Shown here one piece after another: positions 34,103-42,514 of a DNA stretch of 64,000 nt. Position numbers and translations under genes: made by a program. A model generated the notes under the pieces. It did no database searches, was not told where the DNA came from, and was given only the letters and a program-made list of their open reading frames with translations. Source of the DNA: Pseudophaeobacter sp965641885. Its GTDB lineage: Bacteria > Pseudomonadota > Alphaproteobacteria > Rhodobacterales > Rhodobacteraceae. The first letter of the stretch is position 1. The number at the start of each line of letters is the position of its first letter. The DNA is taken from positions 4,278,001 through 4,342,000 of the forward strand of contig OZ282574.1 of assembly GCA_965641885.1 (NCBI GenBank), written 5' to 3'.

Positions 34103-34618
34103 TTACAAGCTGAGAAAGCGCTCTGGCATAAAGGGGATATCAGTGTCACCGGGTTTGACACCGGCGGATGTCAGCATGGCATGAACTTGCCCGCGGTGAT
34201 GGGTTTGATGGTTGAAGAACTGGATCACAAGAAGGCTGTTTGGCCTGGTAATCTCGCGATCAATTGCGCCTGAAAACCAGGTTAACTCTCCTTGGAACCA
34301 CACCGGCATCACCTCCTGCGCCCATTGCAATATCCGCTTATCAAACGACGCCCGATCAGCGCGAAAGCTTTCCCAACGCGTTATCATCCCGGTAGTTTCG
34401 GTAATTCCGCCTTTTGGTGCCGCTGTGTCGGCAAACCGGCTCATCCAGAGCATGTCGCCCCAGAACAGATGCGAAAGTGTCTTCTGGATTGAGCCAAAGA
34501 AAGCACCTCGATCCTTCTCACGCTCTGACTGAGAAAGACCGTCAGCAGCTGAAAGCAGGTTTTCATTTTGCCAGAGGTTATATCTGGCCATCGTCAGAGC
34601 GTATTCCTTGTTAGGCAT
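34103..34618 (-). CDS. DinB family protein
   Basis: 171 aa four-helix bundle of the DinB/YfiT type. Features are MARYNLWQNENLL in helix 1, TLSHLFWGDMLWM in helix 2 and FNHQTHHRGQVHAML near the end. The histidines of the last two segments are the family metal ligands. Members include thiol-transferases and damage-inducible proteins; the substrate here is unknown. I start at the ATG at 34618 with GGGGA upstream. It is an odd insert between two flagellar operons and has no evident tie to motility. Confidence 0.8.
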   Translation of the reverse strand: MPNKEYALTMARYNLWQNENLLSAADGLSQSEREKDRGAFFGSIQKTLSHLFWGDMLWMSRFADTAAPKGGITETTGMITRWESFRADRASFDKRILQWAQEVMPVWFQGELTWFSGAIDREITRPNSLLVIQFFNHQTHHRGQVHAMLTSAGVKPGDTDIPFMPERFLSL

Positions 34619-34721
34619 GGCAAATCCCCACAGATTAGAGTCTGTGAAAAGGGAACGCCAAAATTTCCGCTGAGGCAAGGAGAGCTTAACCCCACAAAGA
34701 TCTCCGCGCCCATTCAGCGAC

Positions 34722-34757
34722 AAAAAACCCCGGAAAGCCAATGGCCAACCGGGGTTT
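34722..34757 (-). terminator. terminator after the flgE-flgK-flgL-flgI operon
   Basis: AAACCCCGG pairs with CCGGGGTTT and on the minus strand is followed by a T-run (TTTTTTG). The plus flank CATTTTTG could also serve transcription from the left. It lies 54 bp after the flgI stop. Confidence 0.82.
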
Positions 34758-34811
34758 CATTTTTGTTATCAGGCGGTTGCGAACAGGTCTAAACGCCGGT
34801 TTGCGTCTATC

Positions 34812-35915
34812 TCACCGCACGACGAATTCCGCATGCAACGCCCCTGCGGCCTTCAGGCTTTTGAGGATATCAATCATATCGCGCGGCGACACACCCAGCG
34901 CGTTGAGGCCCGCAACAACTTCGGAGAGCGATGTCGTCTCGCGCACTTCAGCCAGCTGAATGCCTTCTTCCTCATCGATTGCCGCCACAGTACGGGGTAC
35001 CACAACCGTTTCGCCATTTCCAAACGGGCTGGGCTGCGACACCAGCGGCGCTTCTTCGATCCGCAATGTCAGGTTGCCCTGGGCCACAGCAACACGTGAG
35101 ATCCGCACATCGCTGCCCATCACAATGGTCCCGGAGCGCTGATCAACCACCACACGGGCCTTGCGCTGCGGTTCCACCAAGAGGTTTTCCATCCGCCCCA
35201 ACGCATGTGCCGTTGAGCGGGCATTGGTCCGGTTGATGTCGATTTCAACCGTGCCGGAATCGCGCATCAACGCGACAGTACGACCAAACTCATCATTGAT
35301 AACGCGTTCGATCCGCTCGGCCGTGGTGAAATCCGGTTCCCGCAATGCCAGACGCATGCTGGTGAGAGAGGAAAGGTCAAAATCAATCTCTCGTTCAACC
35401 CGCGCACCGGAGGGAATTCCGCCCGAGGTTGGCACCCCCTGCGTCACGGTGGCGCCGTCCCCTTCGGCCACCGCACCACCCGCAAGGATGGTGCCCTGAG
35501 CCACGGCGTAAATCTGTCCGTCTGCCGCATTCAACGGTGTCATGATCAGGGTGCCGCCCAGCAGGCTTTTGGAATCCCCAATGGCAGAGACTGTGACATC
35601 CACAGTTCCGCCAACCCGGGCAAAGGGAGGAAGCGTTGCAGTCACAAAAACCGCCGCCACATTCTTTGGTCTGAACTGCTCGCCGGTCACATTGACCCCA
35701 AGGCGTTCCAGAATATTGGTCATGATTTCTTCGGTGAAGGGAGAGTTTCGCAACCCATCCCCAGTGCCGTTGAGACCAACCACCAACCCGTAGCCAACAA
35801 GATCATTGCCGCGGACCCCGTCGAATTCGACCAGATCCTTAAGGCGGATTGCATTGGCCTGCGCCAATGTGGGCAGCAACAGGCAGGCGATCAAGACGCG
35901 CAGAAATTTCATCAT
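34812..35915 (-). CDS. flgI: flagellar P-ring protein FlgI
   Basis: 367 aa with a signal peptide (MMKFLRVLIACLLLPTLAQA). The FlgI core reads GVRGNDLVGYGLVVGLNGTG, LGVNVTGEQFRPKNVAAVFV and LNALGVSPRDMIDILKSLKAAGALHAE in parts. It forms the peptidoglycan-level ring around the rod with help from FlgA. The preferred start is the ATG at 35915; a GTG one codon earlier is possible. It overlaps the flgL stop and ends the operon. Confidence 0.94.
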   Translation of the reverse strand: MMKFLRVLIACLLLPTLAQANAIRLKDLVEFDGVRGNDLVGYGLVVGLNGTGDGLRNSPFTEEIMTNILERLGVNVTGEQFRPKNVAAVFVTATLPPFARVGGTVDVTVSAIGDSKSLLGGTLIMTPLNAADGQIYAVAQGTILAGGAVAEGDGATVTQGVPTSGGIPSGARVEREIDFDLSSLTSMRLALREPDFTTAERIERVINDEFGRTVALMRDSGTVEIDINRTNARSTAHALGRMENLLVEPQRKARVVVDQRSGTIVMGSDVRISRVAVAQGNLTLRIEEAPLVSQPSPFGNGETVVVPRTVAAIDEEEGIQLAEVRETTSLSEVVAGLNALGVSPRDMIDILKSLKAAGALHAEFVVR

Positions 35916-36919
35916 CACATAAACTTCACTAGGCTGAGCTGGGCACTGCGGGCGGTCACAGTATAGAGAACTTCCAGCTGCGTTTCAGTCGACTTCAGCT
36001 TTGAGGAAACCTCGTATTGATCCGCCAGGACAATGTCGTTGTACGCAAGGCTCAGGCTGGTCATCCTGGCCTGGTTACGGGTGCTCACCCGTTCCAGCTG
36101 CGCTTCCATAAAGCCGATATCGGCCTGAACAGTGATCAGGCGCTGTGTGCTGTCGGCCAGCTCGTCGCCTCCTGCGCGCACCAGGTCTTTCTGTGTGCCA
36201 ACAGACAGCCCCAGGGCCGCATTATCCACCAATGCCAGAATTGCTAAGCTCTGCAATGAGCTTTTTAAATCCGGATCATCAGCCCGCAAACTAAGCGAAA
36301 CACTGTCGCCGTCTCCAACTTCAACCGGCGAAATATTCGTCGTCGAGCCATTGTACATCGCGGTATCAAAACCGGCAGGATCGGCAAACCAGTCCTTCAC
36401 CGCCTGGACGATATCATCGGCATCTGTGAGGCCAGAGACCTCGCCCACCAGCTCGGTCATCAGCGTATCCGCATCATTCAGAGGTGATGTTCCGGTTGCA
36501 GTGCCGGCAAAAAGACTGCGTCCCCCGGCCCAGCCGTTGAAAGAGCTAATTGCGCTATCCAACTGGCGGTCTGCCTCGGAAGAAAACCGGATTGCATCCG
36601 TTCCGGTCATGGTCGCGGAGACCGAAAAGATATCATCACGCATATTCTGCGTGCTGTCCTGCACCCGGGACAGATTGTCCTGAATGCTGAGCGCAAACAG
36701 TTTGGTCTCATCGGTTGCGATCATCTGACTGTTGATGCGGTTCAAATTGTTTTCGATATCAGCCAGAAAGGAGAAATCGCCCCCCAACTCCTCTGTCAGG
36801 TTCGCCTTCTTGCCAGTGGAAACCTCTTGCGACAGCGTCGCAAGATTCAACTTCAACTCTGCATTACGGTTGCGTAGAAAACTATGTGTGGTCAGATCGC
36901 CATAGGATTTATAGATCAT
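35915..36919 (-). CDS. flgL: hook-filament junction protein FlgL
   Basis: 334 aa with a flagellin-like N-terminus (NAELKLNLATLSQEVSTGKK) and C-terminus (RNQARMTSLSLAYNDIV). The central region is unlike flagellin. FlgL sits between FlgK and the filament and is exported with FlgN. It lies 3 bp after flgK. The long helix ends and the order flgE-flgK-flgL support the assignment over a second flagellin. Confidence 0.88.
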   Translation of the reverse strand: MIYKSYGDLTTHSFLRNRNAELKLNLATLSQEVSTGKKANLTEELGGDFSFLADIENNLNRINSQMIATDETKLFALSIQDNLSRVQDSTQNMRDDIFSVSATMTGTDAIRFSSEADRQLDSAISSFNGWAGGRSLFAGTATGTSPLNDADTLMTELVGEVSGLTDADDIVQAVKDWFADPAGFDTAMYNGSTTNISPVEVGDGDSVSLSLRADDPDLKSSLQSLAILALVDNAALGLSVGTQKDLVRAGGDELADSTQRLITVQADIGFMEAQLERVSTRNQARMTSLSLAYNDIVLADQYEVSSKLKSTETQLEVLYTVTARSAQLSLVKFM

Positions 36920-36922
36920 TCA

Positions 36923-38368
36923 TTACATCCTCAGAAGAGTGTCCATCATTTCATTGATGGTCGACAGCATTTTGGCATTTGCCGCATAGGCGTTCTCGAT
37001 GAGCATCATATTCTGCAGCTCAGCGTCGGAATCCACCCCAAGGGCCAGCTCGGCCTTGGCCATCTCGGTGTAGCTGGTGGCCGCATAGCTCAACGTGTTA
37101 TTGGCACTGTCGCTATCACGGGCAAACCGCGACATCACAGAGGCGCTGAGCGTATTCAAATCTGCGGAAATCGTCCCCAGCTTGATCGTCGAAACGGTCC
37201 GGTTCTCAGCAATTACGTTGGAATAGCCAATCAACAGGCTGGCATCTCCCGGGTCGCCCAATGTGGCCGCATAGAGACCATCGCGGAACCGCCAGGTTTC
37301 TGCCTGCCCGTCCAAAGCAACCAGGTCGTTAAGCTCAAGCCGCGCCGACAGTCCAACGGTATCGGCAGCGTCAAAAGCACCGCCACCGTCGGTAAAGATC
37401 CCGGCATCCGTCAGGCCAATGGTGGCATCCAAGGCAGGATCCTGAAACCGCTCGACCAGATCTCTTGCCAGAGCATCCAGATCATTCTGCGCCTCAACGG
37501 CGACATTGTCGCGAATATCAAACGCTGCCACCAGGGTGCCGCCGCGCAGAGGCCCGGTCACCGAGGTATCAATTTCGCGACCGTTGATTTCCAGACCCGA
37601 TAACAGGCCATTGGCCTGGGTCATCTGCGGCTCGATACTGCGTTTCGCATCAAAGCTCAGCTCTGCAGCCTTACCATCCAGCAGGGCCTCGCCCCCAACT
37701 GTATAGAGCGCAATCCGGCCCTGATCCCGTTGCACAACGTTCACTGGGATCGCGGCATTTACCGCGTCGATGAGGAGGTCACGCTGGTCCTCCATCGCAG
37801 TGGTTGTCGCGCCTGCGGCCTGGGTGACAACAATGCGTGCATTGAGCCTTTCAAGCTCTTTCAGCTGATTGTTCAGATCGTCCACCTGAACATCAATAGC
37901 CGTTTCAGCAGCCACCCTCTGTTTGTTCAACCCTGCAGCTGCTTCGGTGATCGACTGAATAACCAGATCCGCCTTCACCGAAAGATCATGCAGGCGTTCG
38001 GTAGAATCTGGTCGCGAGGTCACCTCCACCAGAGCAGCATCAAAATTCGAGATCTGCGCAGAAATCGAGGTGCTGTCATCCACCGTGCCGACAAAGCCGG
38101 ACATGATGGCATAGAAGTCTGCATAGACTCCTGATTTTGCATGTGCGGCCTCGGCTTTGCGCGTGGTGGATTGCAACGCCGGGTCGGTATTGCGTTCGAC
38201 ATCCCCGATTCTGACCCCGGGCGTATACTGCCCGGAGCTCAGGTTCAGCGTTTGAGAAGAGTAGCCAGGCGTCAACGCATTGGCCAGGTTCTCCGAGGTT
38301 ACTTGGGACAGCCGCGCACTCGCGGTTAGCCCGGTCATCGCGGAGTTTAGGGCACTTGAGATAGTCAT
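36923..38368 (-). CDS. flgK: hook-associated protein FlgK
   Basis: 481 aa. The N-terminal rod/hook motif is LSQVTSENLANALTPGYSSQ and the C-terminus reads LMLIENAYAANAKMLSTINEMMDTLL in parts. FlgK joins hook to FlgL. The protein shares its first eight residues (MTISSALN) with FlgE, the preceding gene, consistent with common ancestry of axial proteins. It is shorter than the enterobacterial FlgK of about 550 aa. Confidence 0.92.
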   Translation of the reverse strand: MTISSALNSAMTGLTASARLSQVTSENLANALTPGYSSQTLNLSSGQYTPGVRIGDVERNTDPALQSTTRKAEAAHAKSGVYADFYAIMSGFVGTVDDSTSISAQISNFDAALVEVTSRPDSTERLHDLSVKADLVIQSITEAAAGLNKQRVAAETAIDVQVDDLNNQLKELERLNARIVVTQAAGATTTAMEDQRDLLIDAVNAAIPVNVVQRDQGRIALYTVGGEALLDGKAAELSFDAKRSIEPQMTQANGLLSGLEINGREIDTSVTGPLRGGTLVAAFDIRDNVAVEAQNDLDALARDLVERFQDPALDATIGLTDAGIFTDGGGAFDAADTVGLSARLELNDLVALDGQAETWRFRDGLYAATLGDPGDASLLIGYSNVIAENRTVSTIKLGTISADLNTLSASVMSRFARDSDSANNTLSYAATSYTEMAKAELALGVDSDAELQNMMLIENAYAANAKMLSTINEMMDTLLRM

Positions 38369-38412
38369 GTCAGGCTGCTCTTTCTAAGCCGGTGTCAAAG
38401 TATCAGCGGTGC

Positions 38413-39714
38413 TTACCGCTTGATATTCGTGGTTTCCTGAAGCATCTCATCGACGGTCTGGATCACCTTGGCGTTGGAGGAATAGGCACGCTGTGTCTTG
38501 ATCATATCCGTCAATTCGGTCGCCACATCGGTTGCTGATTCCTCTTGTGCATTGGAAACGACTTCGCCGGTTGGGCCTTCACCTGCATCCCAGAGGAAGT
38601 AGGATCCACTGTCTGACGAGGGCAGATAGGTTTGGTTATCCAATGATTTCAAACCGTTCAGATTCGGCACATCCACCAGAGGAATTTTGTAGATAACGCG
38701 GGTGGCACCAGAATCGTAGTTGGCCCGGACGTAGCCTTGCGGGTCAACCTCGACGCCAACCATGGTCCCCACTTCAGAGCCATTTTTCGTGATAGAGGCC
38801 GGCGCAAAGGTGTCTGAAAGCTGGGTCAGGCCGTCACTGTCGTCAAGCATGCCAACAGCGATCTCCATTGGACCACCATCAACCGTCACCACAACACTGC
38901 CGGTAGCAGCATCATAGGCACCACCAGTGACCGCGGTCACCGAGGCCAATGTGCCCCCCGCTGTACGGCTGTCATTAAAGGTCACGGTGTATTCACCAAT
39001 CACGGCTCCGGCAGAGGCGCTGTCGGTGATTGTCATGGTCCATTCATTCGACGACCCGAGTGCAGGAACTGTCGGCGTGAAGGCAATCCCAAGCGTTTGC
39101 GAGCTGCCAAGGTTGTCATAGTATTCAACCGTCAAATTTTGGTCAGTCCCGGCAGCCCCGGCCTCAGTGGCCGTTGCTGGCAGGTTCACGCCCAATCCAA
39201 CTGCGGTGGTTGGCGTACCTGACAACTGGTTCATGTTGTATTGTACCGGCTCCAGGCCCTCGGCAGTGTCACGCGGCCCATCAGATACTGTGCCATCCGC
39301 ATTTGCAGGCCAGCCCAGCAGGACAAGACCAGATGTCGTCGTCAGGTAGCCTTCGTCATTGGTCCGGAAAGAGCCTGTGGTGGTCATCATCATGGTTGGA
39401 GAGCCATTGCCGCTCTCGACTTCGGTCAGGTTTGCCACTGGCAGCATACCACGCCCACTGACGGCCAGGTCAGTCGAGTTATTGGTGCCAACCAGAGCGC
39501 CGCGCTGATCAATCAGCCGCATATTGGAAGTTGCAACGCCGCCTGCCGTATACTTACCCCCAGAGGCACCAACGACCATGGATTGAAAATCCGTCTGGAC
39601 CCTCTTGTAACCCCTGGTCGAAGAATTCGAGATATTGTCCGAAATTGCGGCCAACGAACTCGCGTTTGCACTCAATCCGGCTACGCCGGCATTCAGAGCG
39701 GAAGATATTGTCAT
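38413..39714 (-). CDS. flgE: flagellar hook protein FlgE
   Basis: 433 aa. The N-terminus reads LAAISDNISNSSTRGYKR, then MVVGASGGKYTAGGVATSN, and the C-terminal helix ends KTQRAYSSNAKVIQTVDEM. Central D1/D2 domains are Gly/Thr/Asp-rich. I start at the ATG at 39714 with AAAGG upstream, since MTISSALNAGVAGLSAN fits the family. It is preceded by its own CtrA-like site and leads flgK-flgL-flgI. Confidence 0.93.
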   Translation of the reverse strand: MTISSALNAGVAGLSANASSLAAISDNISNSSTRGYKRVQTDFQSMVVGASGGKYTAGGVATSNMRLIDQRGALVGTNNSTDLAVSGRGMLPVANLTEVESGNGSPTMMMTTTGSFRTNDEGYLTTTSGLVLLGWPANADGTVSDGPRDTAEGLEPVQYNMNQLSGTPTTAVGLGVNLPATATEAGAAGTDQNLTVEYYDNLGSSQTLGIAFTPTVPALGSSNEWTMTITDSASAGAVIGEYTVTFNDSRTAGGTLASVTAVTGGAYDAATGSVVVTVDGGPMEIAVGMLDDSDGLTQLSDTFAPASITKNGSEVGTMVGVEVDPQGYVRANYDSGATRVIYKIPLVDVPNLNGLKSLDNQTYLPSSDSGSYFLWDAGEGPTGEVVSNAQEESATDVATELTDMIKTQRAYSSNAKVIQTVDEMLQETTNIKR

Positions 39715-39770
39715 GTTGCGCCTTTCTGCTGCAATAAGTCGTTCTGGAACAACAGATAGCGCATCAGCAC

Positions 39771-39785
39771 TTAACGGGCGGCTAA
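39771..39785 (-). promoter_or_regulatory. CtrA-like site upstream of flgE
   Basis: On the plus strand it reads TTAA-N7-CTAA, followed by CAGATAAA; one mismatch from consensus. It lies 57 bp before flgE. The motB site has the same flanking CAGATAAA. Confidence 0.6.
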
Positions 39786-39837
39786 CAGATAAAATGCAAT
39801 CCATCCAACGCCGCCCGCGGGCAACTATAGTGGGGTA

Positions 39838-40671
39838 TCACTCTCGTAAAAGGATGATTTCTACTCGGTTGTTGCGCACCGCCATGGGATTCTTCACAGC
39901 CAGTTTTCGATCCGCATGCCCGGTGACACGGTGAATTCGGCTGGCCTTCATGCCGCCCGATTCGAGCAGCGAGCGGGTTACGTTGGCACGGGCATGGGAC
40001 ACCTCCCACACCGGGTTCTGCGCCAGAACAACAGGGTGCGACTGAATATGGCCGCCAATGGCAATATTGTTGGTCACGCTTGTGCTGACCCGCGCCACCA
40101 TGCGCACCAGATCCCTGAACAGCGGCGTTGGCTCTGCTCCGCCTCTGGAAAAGAGGGACACACCATCGGTCTCAAAAAGCTCGATGATCAGGCCTTCGTC
40201 GGTGACTCGCGTAATGATATGGCGCGACATCTCAACTGAGACCATACTCTCGCCACCCCGCCCCTTGAGCGAATCTTCGACAGCGCGGAAGGTGACATCT
40301 TCTGCGCTCTCCTCATCGTCGCTGACGCCCGTATCACCCTGCGACTTTTGCGCATCCATCGGATTGATGTCGGTCGCCCCGGTACCTGATTGTGGCTGAA
40401 TATCTTCGGTAAACATGCTGTCGCCCTGGAAGGCGCCATTGCCCCCGCCTGAGATACGGCTCAGAGGGATGGACGGCGAAAAGTAGTCCGCCAGACCTTT
40501 GCGTTGCTTTTCAGTTGTTGCGTTCAACAGCCACATCAACAAGAAGAACGCCATCATGGCAGTCACAAAGTCCGCATAGGCAACCTTCCAGGCCCCCCCA
40601 TGGTGGCCACCGCCACTAACGACTTTTTTCTTCTTGATGATAATCGGCGCCATTCCATTTTGTGCGCTCAT
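39838..40671 (-). CDS. motB: flagellar stator protein MotB
   Basis: 277 aa. The single membrane helix carries the proton-binding aspartate (VAYADFVTAMMAFFLLMWLL). It is followed by a plug-like linker with RKGLADYFSPSIPLSR and a C-terminal OmpA-type peptidoglycan-binding domain (SHARANVTRSLLESGGMKASRIHRVTGHAD in parts). It anchors the stator. I chose the ATG at 40671; three in-frame GTGs lie just upstream. It is monocistronic or reads into flgE. Confidence 0.93.
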   Translation of the reverse strand: MSAQNGMAPIIIKKKKVVSGGGHHGGAWKVAYADFVTAMMAFFLLMWLLNATTEKQRKGLADYFSPSIPLSRISGGGNGAFQGDSMFTEDIQPQSGTGATDINPMDAQKSQGDTGVSDDEESAEDVTFRAVEDSLKGRGGESMVSVEMSRHIITRVTDEGLIIELFETDGVSLFSRGGAEPTPLFRDLVRMVARVSTSVTNNIAIGGHIQSHPVVLAQNPVWEVSHARANVTRSLLESGGMKASRIHRVTGHADRKLAVKNPMAVRNNRVEIILLRE

Positions 40672-40719
40672 ATCCACCACCACTATGTTTTACCCACATT
40701 TGGGATAACAGGTGGGACA

Positions 40720-40734
40720 TTAACTGGCCCCTAA
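40720..40734 (-). promoter_or_regulatory. CtrA-like site upstream of motB
   Basis: On the plus strand it reads TTAA-N7-CTAA followed by CAGATAAA. One mismatch from consensus, 49 bp before motB. The match to the flgE site extends through the flank. Confidence 0.6.
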
Positions 40735-40825
40735 CAGATAAATTTGCCGGCAGTTAAGACTTCTATACAGAGGATACCCGGCCAAATTTACCACCAACGG
40801 GTCCACATTGCTGCCAAAACACAGC

Positions 40826-40866
40826 AAAAAATCCCTGCCCCCAGAACCGAATTCCCGGGAGCAGGG
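40826..40866 (-). terminator. terminator after the acyl-CoA ligase gene
   Basis: On the minus strand CCCTGCTCCC pairs with GGGGGCAGGG (10 bp, one G-U) around a 14-nt loop, then ATTTTTT. It lies just after the ligase stop and separates that operon from motB. Confidence 0.85.
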
Positions 40867-40873
40867 GCCGTTT

Positions 40874-42493
40874 TTATGCCTCGAGCAGGATAGATCCGAA
40901 CGATTCGCGCAGCTTGTTCTTCAGCACTTTGCCGGTTCCGCCCAAAGGCAGTTCAGTGACAAAAACCACCTTATCGGGGATTTGCCAGCTTGCCACGCGG
41001 CCCTCATAATGGGCCAGCAGATCCGCTTCGGTCAGATCATCGTCGGATTTGATGGCAATCAGCACCGGACGTTCGTCCCATTTGGGGTGCTGGGCCGCAA
41101 TTGCGGCCGCCTGCGCCACCTTGGGATGGGACATGGCGATATCTTCCAGCTCAACCGTCGAGATCCACTCACCGCCGGATTTGATGATATCTTTCGAGCG
41201 ATCCCGGATGATCATATAGCCATCAGAATCAATGGTGGCGACGTCACCTGTATCAAACCAGCCATCCATGGTCAGCGCAGAGCTGTCCTGGCCAAAGTAG
41301 GTGTCGATAACCCATTGACCACGAATTTGCAGCTCGCCCTGCACAACACCGTCATTGGCCAGCACATGTCCCGCCTCATCCACAAGGCGCAGCTCGACAC
41401 CGTAGGGCGGACGCCCCTGGCCTTCGCGCAGGCTGCCTTTTTCAGTGTCCGACAGGTCTTCGTGTTTTTGCAGCAGGTTGTTGATGGTGCCCAGCGGGCT
41501 GGTCTCGGTCATGCCCCAGGCATGGATCAGCTCAACACCGTATTTGTCGCGAAAGGCTGGAATCATCACCGTCGGCAGGGCAGAGCCGCCAACCACGGTG
41601 CGCTTCAGGCTCTCTGCCATGCTGCCGGTTTTTTCCAGCGCCTGCAGCAGCCCCATCCAGATGGTTGGCACGCCCAGCGCCAGCGTCACCTTTTCACCGT
41701 CGATCAGTTTGACGAGGCTTTCGCCATCAAGGTTGGGTCCGGGCAGAACCAGCTTGGCCCCGACACCGGCGGCAATATAGGGCACACCCCAGGCATTGAC
41801 GTGGAACATGGGCACCACAGCCATGACAGTATCCCTGGCTGCAATCGCCAGACCGTCGGGCTGGTTGCCCCCAAGCGAGTGCAACACGGTGGTGCGATGG
41901 GTGTATTGCACGCCTTTGGGATTGCCGGTGGTGCCAGAGGTGTAGCACAGGCTCGACGGCATGTTTTCGTCCAGCTCGGGCCAGCTGTAGTCGTCGCCTT
42001 CCGCCGTGATCAGCTCGTCGTAGAACAAAATGCCCGGCACCGCCTCTGCCGCGGCCGCGTCACGCGGCCCCATAAGAACGATATGCTTCAGAGTTTTCAA
42101 ATGCGGTTTCAGCTGCCCCACGGCGGCGACAAAGGTCGCATCAATAAACAGCACCTGATCGGCGGCATGGTTGATGATATAGATCAGCTGTTCCGGCTTC
42201 AGACGCGGGTTGATCGTGTGGCAGATCATGCCGGCGCCTGCGACGCCAAAATAGATCTCCAGATGGCGCTGGTTGTTCCAGGCGATGGTGCCGCAACGCT
42301 CTCCCTGCGCCACCCCAAGCCGCTCCAGAGCCGCCGCCAGCCTGCGCGCGTTGCGCTCAACTTCACCCCAACTGGAATGCACCACCTCGCCCGTGGTCTC
42401 GACCGAAGTCACTGTGGTGGCGCCGTGGTAGCGGCCCGCATGCTCAATCAGCGAACTGATGGTCAGCGGTTTGTGCATCATCTTGCCAAGCAT
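40874..42493 (-). CDS. AMP-forming acyl-CoA ligase (DmdB / fatty-acid type)
   Basis: 539 aa ANL-superfamily enzyme that activates a carboxylic acid with ATP and CoA. Motifs are the P-loop CYTSGTTGNPKGVQYTH, the AWGMTETSP adenine-binding region, the GWFDTGDVATID hinge area and GKVLKNKLRE holding the catalytic lysine. The N-terminus (MLGKMMHKPLTISSLI) and whole pattern resemble Roseobacter DmdB, the methylmercaptopropionate-CoA ligase, which also takes short and medium fatty acids. The substrate is not decided by sequence. I start at the ATG at 42493 with AGGAG upstream. It follows the GMC gene by 21 bp, suggesting a linked alcohol-to-acyl-CoA route. Confidence 0.8.
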   Translation of the reverse strand: MLGKMMHKPLTISSLIEHAGRYHGATTVTSVETTGEVVHSSWGEVERNARRLAAALERLGVAQGERCGTIAWNNQRHLEIYFGVAGAGMICHTINPRLKPEQLIYIINHAADQVLFIDATFVAAVGQLKPHLKTLKHIVLMGPRDAAAAEAVPGILFYDELITAEGDDYSWPELDENMPSSLCYTSGTTGNPKGVQYTHRTTVLHSLGGNQPDGLAIAARDTVMAVVPMFHVNAWGVPYIAAGVGAKLVLPGPNLDGESLVKLIDGEKVTLALGVPTIWMGLLQALEKTGSMAESLKRTVVGGSALPTVMIPAFRDKYGVELIHAWGMTETSPLGTINNLLQKHEDLSDTEKGSLREGQGRPPYGVELRLVDEAGHVLANDGVVQGELQIRGQWVIDTYFGQDSSALTMDGWFDTGDVATIDSDGYMIIRDRSKDIIKSGGEWISTVELEDIAMSHPKVAQAAAIAAQHPKWDERPVLIAIKSDDDLTEADLLAHYEGRVASWQIPDKVVFVTELPLGGTGKVLKNKLRESFGSILLEA

Positions 42494-42514
42494 ATCAGCC
42501 TGTCTCCTCAAACT

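Noticed and set aside
34103..34618. DinB-family gene as part of the flagellar system
   Set aside because: It is separated by terminators on both sides, has no flagellar motif, and the family is unrelated to motility.
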